Shown here in pieces: positions 59,933 through 64,000 of a DNA stretch of 64,000 nucleotides. The DNA lies in NCBI GenBank assembly GCA_965277595.1, contig CBDIDH010000001.1, positions 1,054,001 through 1,118,000 on the forward strand. The letters are read 5' to 3'. The translations under genes and the position numbers were made by a program. The DNA is from CBDIDH01 sp965277595 (lineage in GTDB: Bacteria > Planctomycetota > Planctomycetia > Isosphaerales > Isosphaeraceae). Within the stretch, counting starts at the first letter, position 1. Each line of letters opens with the position of its first letter. Below the pieces are notes generated by a model. The model had not been told where the DNA came from. It saw only the letters and a list, made by a program, of their open reading frames with translations, and made no database searches.

Positions 59933-60541
59933 TCAGAGCACGCCCTTGGTCGAGAGCACGCCGCCGCCGCGCGGATCAGGCTCGCAGGCGGATCGGAGCG
60001 CGTGCGCCAGCCCCTTGAAGATCGCCTCGCTGACGTGGTGCGTGTTCCGGCCGTAATGGAGCAAGACGTGAAGGTTGAGCCGACCTTGAACGGTGAACGC
60101 CTGCCAGAAGTCGGCAATCAGCTCGCTATCGAAGGTGCCGATCTTTGGCGAGGGCATCGGGGCATTCCAGACCCAGACCGCCCGCCCGCTCAGATCCACG
60201 GCGCAGGTGACGAGCGTCTCATCCATCGGCAGGATCGAATGTCCGTACCGACGGATGCCCGCCCGGTCGCCGAGAGCGCGGTCGAGAGCCATCCCCAGGC
60301 AGATGCCGACGTCCTCGGTCGTGTGGTGCGCATCGACGTGAAGGTCACCCACGCAATCGACGGTGAGGTCCATCAAGGCATGTCGGGCGAAGAGTTCGAG
60401 CATGTGGTCGAGGAAACCGACGCCCGTCTTGACCTGAGAAAGGCCCGAGCCGTTAATTTTGAGGCTGAGCCGGATCTCGGTCTCGCGCGTCTTGCGCTCA
60501 ACCTCCGCGAACCGGGCCGACCCGTCAGGATTCACGTTCAC
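59933..60541 (-). CDS. hisB: Imidazoleglycerol-phosphate dehydratase
   Basis: A 202-residue single-domain dehydratase for histidine synthesis. The manganese motifs are HVDAHHTTEDVGICLG and NTHHVSEAIFKGLAHAL. The N terminus ARFAEVERKTRETEI is typical. There is no HisB phosphatase domain. It is 64 bases after hisC. Confidence 0.96.
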   Translation of the reverse strand: MNVNPDGSARFAEVERKTRETEIRLSLKINGSGLSQVKTGVGFLDHMLELFARHALMDLTVDCVGDLHVDAHHTTEDVGICLGMALDRALGDRAGIRRYGHSILPMDETLVTCAVDLSGRAVWVWNAPMPSPKIGTFDSELIADFWQAFTVQGRLNLHVLLHYGRNTHHVSEAIFKGLAHALRSACEPDPRGGGVLSTKGVL

Positions 60542-60605
60542 CTTTGCCGAGCCTCCCGCCTCAAATCGATCGTGCGCCGGTCAACTCACCGGTCCCGGGC
60601 GCGTC

Positions 60606-61649
60606 TCAGACTAACCCGGCCAGCTCACCGAGCAACAGGTCAACTTGCTCGTCCGTTCCGACGGTGATCCGAATTCCAGGCGACTGACCGGGATAACGCA
60701 TCAGGCGGACGAGGATCTTGCGTTCCTTCAAGGTCTCGTAAATCTCGACCGAACGGGCATTCCCGGTACACCAGACGAAGTTCGCCTGACTCTCCGCCGC
60801 CGTGAACCCAAGTTCGCGGACGGCCTCGGTGAGTCTCCGCCGGGTCGCCAGGATCTTATCGCGAGCGGCCTGGAAATGCGCCTGATCTTCCAGGGCCGCG
60901 GCGCCTCCGGCAAGGCTCAAGGTGTCGCAGTTGTACGAATCCTTGACCTTGACCAGCCCCTCGACAATCTCCGGCCGGGCGATCAGGTAGCCGAGCCGAA
61001 GACCGGCGAGGCTGTATCCCTTGCTGAAGCTTCGGGTCACGATCACGTTCGGGTGGTCGTGAACCAGCGAGACGCAATGCGTCGCGGCGAAGTCGGCATA
61101 AGCTTCGTCAACGACGAGGGGGGCGTCGAGCTGCTCGGCGATCGCGGCGACCTCGGCGGGCGACAGGCAGGTGCCCGACGGGCTGTTCGGGTTCGCCAGA
61201 AAGGCAAGGCGAGCCTTCGGGACGGCGAAGGTCTCGGGTTCCAGCCGCCAGTCGGCCGAGAAAGGGACTTCGACGAACCGGGCGTCTTGCAACTCGGCCA
61301 GGGTTCGGTAAAGGATGTAGCTGGGTTGAGGCGCGACGATCAGGTCGCCAGGCCCGGCGAAGGCCCGGGTGATGATCGTCAGCAGGTCGTCCGATCCGTT
61401 GCCCGGCAAGATCATCTCGGGAGTCACGCCGTTATGCCGCGCGGCGACCTCGCGAAAGGTCGTGCCGAGCGGGTCGGGATACCTGCGGAGGCGATCGCCA
61501 AGGGCCGCCTTGATGGCCTCGGCCACGCGGGGCGAAGGGGGATACGGGTTCTCGTTCGTGTTCAGCTTGACGGGGCTGCCGTCGCGTGGCTGTTCGCCCG
61601 GTTGATAGCCCGACATCCGAGCGATGTGCGGGAGAAAGAAACGGCTCAT
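60606..61649 (-). CDS. hisC: Histidinol-phosphate aminotransferase
   Basis: 347 residues from the ATG at 61649, which overlaps the stop of the GNAT gene (ATGA). A class II aminotransferase with the PLP lysine in TRSFSKGYSLAGLRLG and the conserved LNTNENPYPPSP near the start and FLANPNSPSG in the middle. It transfers an amino group to imidazole-acetol phosphate in histidine synthesis. The frame to 61670 has no better ribosome site. Confidence 0.95.
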   Translation of the reverse strand: MSRFFLPHIARMSGYQPGEQPRDGSPVKLNTNENPYPPSPRVAEAIKAALGDRLRRYPDPLGTTFREVAARHNGVTPEMILPGNGSDDLLTIITRAFAGPGDLIVAPQPSYILYRTLAELQDARFVEVPFSADWRLEPETFAVPKARLAFLANPNSPSGTCLSPAEVAAIAEQLDAPLVVDEAYADFAATHCVSLVHDHPNVIVTRSFSKGYSLAGLRLGYLIARPEIVEGLVKVKDSYNCDTLSLAGGAAALEDQAHFQAARDKILATRRRLTEAVRELGFTAAESQANFVWCTGNARSVEIYETLKERKILVRLMRYPGQSPGIRITVGTDEQVDLLLGELAGLV

Positions 61650-62164
61650 CCTGAACGATCCCCCTTGCAAACCCCAGCCTTGCCGGCGAGCCTGGTGAGC
61701 GCCTCGTCGTCGATCCGAAACCCGGTCCAGTCATCGAGCGGACGGGCGCCCGCCGCCCGGTAAAAGGCGATCGCCGGCGCGTTCCAGTCCAGCACGGCCC
61801 ATTCCAGCCGCCCGCAACCGCGATCAAGGGCATGACTGGCGACCTCGGCAATCAACGCCTTGCCGATCCCTAGTCCTCGATACTCAGGGCGCACGAAGAG
61901 GTCTTCCAGATACAGCCCAGGCTGACCCCGGAACGTCGAAAAGGTCGGAAAAAAGAGCGCGAAGCCCGCCGCGGTTCCCTTGACCTCCGCGACGATTGCC
62001 TCGGCGACCGGCCGGGTTCCGAAAAGATGCGAGCGGAGGTCGTCGGCGGTCGCCTGCGCAAGGTGCGCGAGCTTCTCGTACTCGGCAAGCTCGCGGATGA
62101 GAATCGCCAGGGTTTCCGCGTCCGAGGCGAGACCGGGGCGGATCTCGAAGAGTGTCGCGGTCAC
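61646..62164 (-). CDS. GNAT-family N-acetyltransferase
   Basis: A 172-residue acetyltransferase with the acetyl-CoA site in DLFVRPEYRGLGIGKALI (about 94-111) and the final WAVLDWNAPAIAFYRAAGA. It resembles the diamine/thialysine acetyltransferase group. It overlaps both hisD and hisC by 4 bases (ATGA), an unusual insertion in a his operon; acceptor unknown. Confidence 0.88.
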   Translation of the reverse strand: MTATLFEIRPGLASDAETLAILIRELAEYEKLAHLAQATADDLRSHLFGTRPVAEAIVAEVKGTAAGFALFFPTFSTFRGQPGLYLEDLFVRPEYRGLGIGKALIAEVASHALDRGCGRLEWAVLDWNAPAIAFYRAAGARPLDDWTGFRIDDEALTRLAGKAGVCKGDRSG

Positions 62165-63549
62165 GTCAGGTCATCCCCGACGTCGGGCGCCTCTTCAAGG
62201 CGGACGTCGACGCTGTAACGGTGCGCGGTCAGCCCTTCCTTGTCGGCGAGCATTCGGATATCCGGCGCGAGTGCTTCAAGGCCGTCGCGGTTGACGTAGA
62301 TCAGGCTCGTCCGCTTGAGGAAGTCGTTTGACGAAAGGCCCGAAGCCCAGCGCGCGGTTCCTCCGGTCGGCAAAACGTGAGACGGCCCCGCCGCGTAGTC
62401 GCCGACGGCGACCGGCGTATCGTGGCCAAGGAAGATGGCCCCGGCGTTCGAAAGACGGTCGGCCAGGCGGTCGGGATCGGACGTCGAGACGTGCAGATGC
62501 TCGGGGGCGATCAGGTTCGTGAGCCGAACGGCCTCGTCCTCGTCGCGAACGAGAATCAGGGCGCCGAAGCGTTCCAGGCTCTCGCGCGCCAGGTCGCCCC
62601 GGCTGAGCATGGAGAGTTGATGCGTCAGGGCCTCGGCGACCCGGTCAATCAGGTCTGCTTCCCAGGTAATCAGGACGCTGGCGCCCGGTGAGTGTTCGGC
62701 CTGGCTGATGAGGTCGGCCGCGACGAACCGGGGATCGGCCGTCCAGTCGGCGATCAGGACAACCTCGCTCGGCCCGGCGATGCTGTCGATGTCGACCTGA
62801 CCGTAAACCTGGCGCTTGGCGAGTGCGACAAAGAGGTTGCCCGGCCCGACGATCTTGTCAACCGGTTCGATGCCGTCCACTCCATAGGCGAGGGCCGCGA
62901 TCGCCTGGGCGCCGCCGATCCGGTGGACTTCCTTGACACCGAGGACATGGCAGGCCGCGAGGAGATCGTCGTTGTAGCCGCCGAAACGCGTCGGCGGGAC
63001 GACGACGGCGATCTCGGGCACGCCAGCCGCCTGCGCGGGAACAACTGTCATCAGCAGCGACGACGGATAGGCCGCCGCGCCGCCGGGGATGCAGACACCC
63101 ACCCTGCGGAGCGGTCGGTACCGAAGTTTTAACTCGCAGCCAGGCCCGCGCCTCATGACGGCGTCGCGGTTGAGAATGCCCGACTGAAACGCCATGATGT
63201 TGTCGCGAACGCGGCGGATCGTCTTGATATAAGCGGGGTCGGCCTTCCGAAAGGCCGAGGCCAGCTCGGCGGGACGGACCCGGACGGAATCCGCGTCAAG
63301 GCTGACACCGTCGAGCTTCCGGGTGTAATCGAGAACGGCGTCGAGGCCCCGCCGAGAGACATCCAGGCAGATTCGTTCGACGACCTGTTGCGGGCTGAGC
63401 GGCTCGCCGAAGGCCGCGATCGTCCGCGCCCGACCTTGCGGGCTGACGACGTTGCCGTCGGGGCTAAGCTGACGGCGAAGCCCGAGGATCGCCTCGCGGG
63501 CGTCGTCGTTGGCGCAGTCAATCCGGCTGATGTTCAGAATGGTGGTCAT
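62161..63549 (-). CDS. hisD: Histidinol dehydrogenase
   Basis: A 462-residue zinc enzyme oxidising histidinol to histidine. Typical parts: CIPGGAAAYPSSLLM, KIVGPGNLFVALAK, SIAGPSEV and DLISQAEHSPGA, the zinc-binding glutamine and histidine region. About 30 residues longer than E. coli HisD, mainly at the N terminus. It begins the his-linked minus-strand series. Confidence 0.96.
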   Translation of the reverse strand: MTTILNISRIDCANDDAREAILGLRRQLSPDGNVVSPQGRARTIAAFGEPLSPQQVVERICLDVSRRGLDAVLDYTRKLDGVSLDADSVRVRPAELASAFRKADPAYIKTIRRVRDNIMAFQSGILNRDAVMRRGPGCELKLRYRPLRRVGVCIPGGAAAYPSSLLMTVVPAQAAGVPEIAVVVPPTRFGGYNDDLLAACHVLGVKEVHRIGGAQAIAALAYGVDGIEPVDKIVGPGNLFVALAKRQVYGQVDIDSIAGPSEVVLIADWTADPRFVAADLISQAEHSPGASVLITWEADLIDRVAEALTHQLSMLSRGDLARESLERFGALILVRDEDEAVRLTNLIAPEHLHVSTSDPDRLADRLSNAGAIFLGHDTPVAVGDYAAGPSHVLPTGGTARWASGLSSNDFLKRTSLIYVNRDGLEALAPDIRMLADKEGLTAHRYSVDVRLEEAPDVGDDLT

Positions 63550-63686
63550 CGGCTCCGGGGTCTCCGCCTGGTGTCGAATGGTCCCATTTTATCGGAGCCG
63601 GCAACTCCCCGCCGCAAACTTTTCTGAAGGCCGCGCGGGTGTGATCCCTCTCGCTCTCGAAAATGGCGGGCGATCGGTCCGCCAGG

Positions 63687-64000
63687 TCATCGAGCGGGCA
63701 CCTGCGCCAGCGGCTTTCCTTCGGCGTCGGATGCGGTCAGCCGGGGCCGACCGGTCGCGTCGAGGGCGACTTCCATGCGGGTCTTTCCCTTCGGATCGCT
63801 CAGCGAAAGCGTCGGCGAGGCATCTTCGCGCACGCCCAGAGTAACCCGCTGGCGGCCGAGTTGATCGCTCATGATCACGCCGGGGGCACCCTCCGCGGTC
63901 AATCCCGCCGAAAACCCGCCGTTGCGGTTCTTGTTCAGAAAGACGAGTCGAGGAGTGTCGTCGACCTTCATGAAAAAGATCGCGCGCGCTCGTTCTTCCG
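63687..64000 (-). CDS. Partial gene, unknown repetitive beta-rich protein (5' end outside window)
   Basis: The C-terminal 104 residues of a protein whose frame stays open to the window edge: an ATG at 63971 exists, but sense codons continue upstream of it. The sequence has short repeats of type [GN]-x-[RS]-x-L-x-[AS]-D-x-x-G-[KR] (for example LSLSDPKGKTRMEVALDATGRPRLTASDAEGKP), which suggest a repeated beta-hairpin protein. Function unknown. Confidence 0.6.
   Translation of the reverse strand, partial: EERARAIFFMKVDDTPRLVFLNKNRNGGFSAGLTAEGAPGVIMSDQLGRQRVTLGVREDASPTLSLSDPKGKTRMEVALDATGRPRLTASDAEGKPLAQVPAR

Overview
The window is GC-rich bacterial chromosome. It most likely comes from a planctomycete, probably of the Isosphaera/Singulisphaera group (family-level placement is inference). 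The 16S gene carries, at 17941-17958, an exact match to the target of the Planctomycetales probe PLA46. The gene content fits: a very large haem-c/HEAT-repeat protein of the planctomycete type, a secreted DUF1080 domain, a MoxR/DUF58/VWA locus, and an archaeal-type tetrahydromethanopterin (H4MPT)/methanofuran C1 cluster, which among bacteria is best known in methylotrophs and planctomycetes. No insertion sequence, phage, CRISPR array or tRNA gene was seen.

Layout. 1-5.4 kb: glutamate synthase small subunit (gltD), a membrane-anchored coiled-coil/proline-rich protein, a monofunctional phosphopantothenoylcysteine decarboxylase (coaC), a small unknown gene and a solitary Mrr-like nuclease. 5.4-11.9 kb: a four-gene operon moxR - DUF58 - two membrane-anchored VWA proteins. 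11.8-17.4 kb (minus): a YfhO-like membrane protein, a GT4 glycosyltransferase and a Wzx-like flippase, which look like a cell-surface glycan group. 17.4-23.5 kb: a complete linked rRNA operon (16S-23S-5S) without spacer tRNAs, with two boxA-like elements, a 23S processing stem and a strong bidirectional terminator.

23.5-38.7 kb is the C1 island. On the minus strand lie an SDR, a DHPS-like protein, a DUF447 protein and beta-RFAP synthase, which look like a module for the pterin cofactor. Divergent from them are fhcB-fhcA-fhcD-fhcC-mch, a RimK-like ligase and a CitG-like protein. A HisA-like gene follows on the minus strand, and then a methanofuran-type module (MfnD-like ATP-grasp, MfnF-like, MfnE-like) and a small unknown protein. 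Genes are joined by GTGA/TTGA overlaps, and TTG starts are frequent. Together they encode formyl transfer and hydrolysis (Fhc), methenyl-H4MPT cyclohydrolase (Mch) and much of the biosynthesis of the two carriers. The formaldehyde-activating enzyme and methylene-H4MPT dehydrogenase are not in the window.

38.7-57.2 kb: a secreted protein, DUF4385, secreted DUF1080, a type III polyketide synthase, a hydrolase-RNase D-TIM barrel operon, a 1048-residue haem protein, TPR and alanine-racemase-like genes, CvpA, a large membrane protein, serine hydroxymethyltransferase, an unknown protein, RF2 (prfB, with a programmed +1 frameshift) and Glu-Q-tRNA(Asp) synthetase. 57.2-63.5 kb (minus): hisD-GNAT-hisC-hisB, a UPF0104-type membrane protein and an APC permease, probably one transcription unit. 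A truncated gene enters from the right edge.
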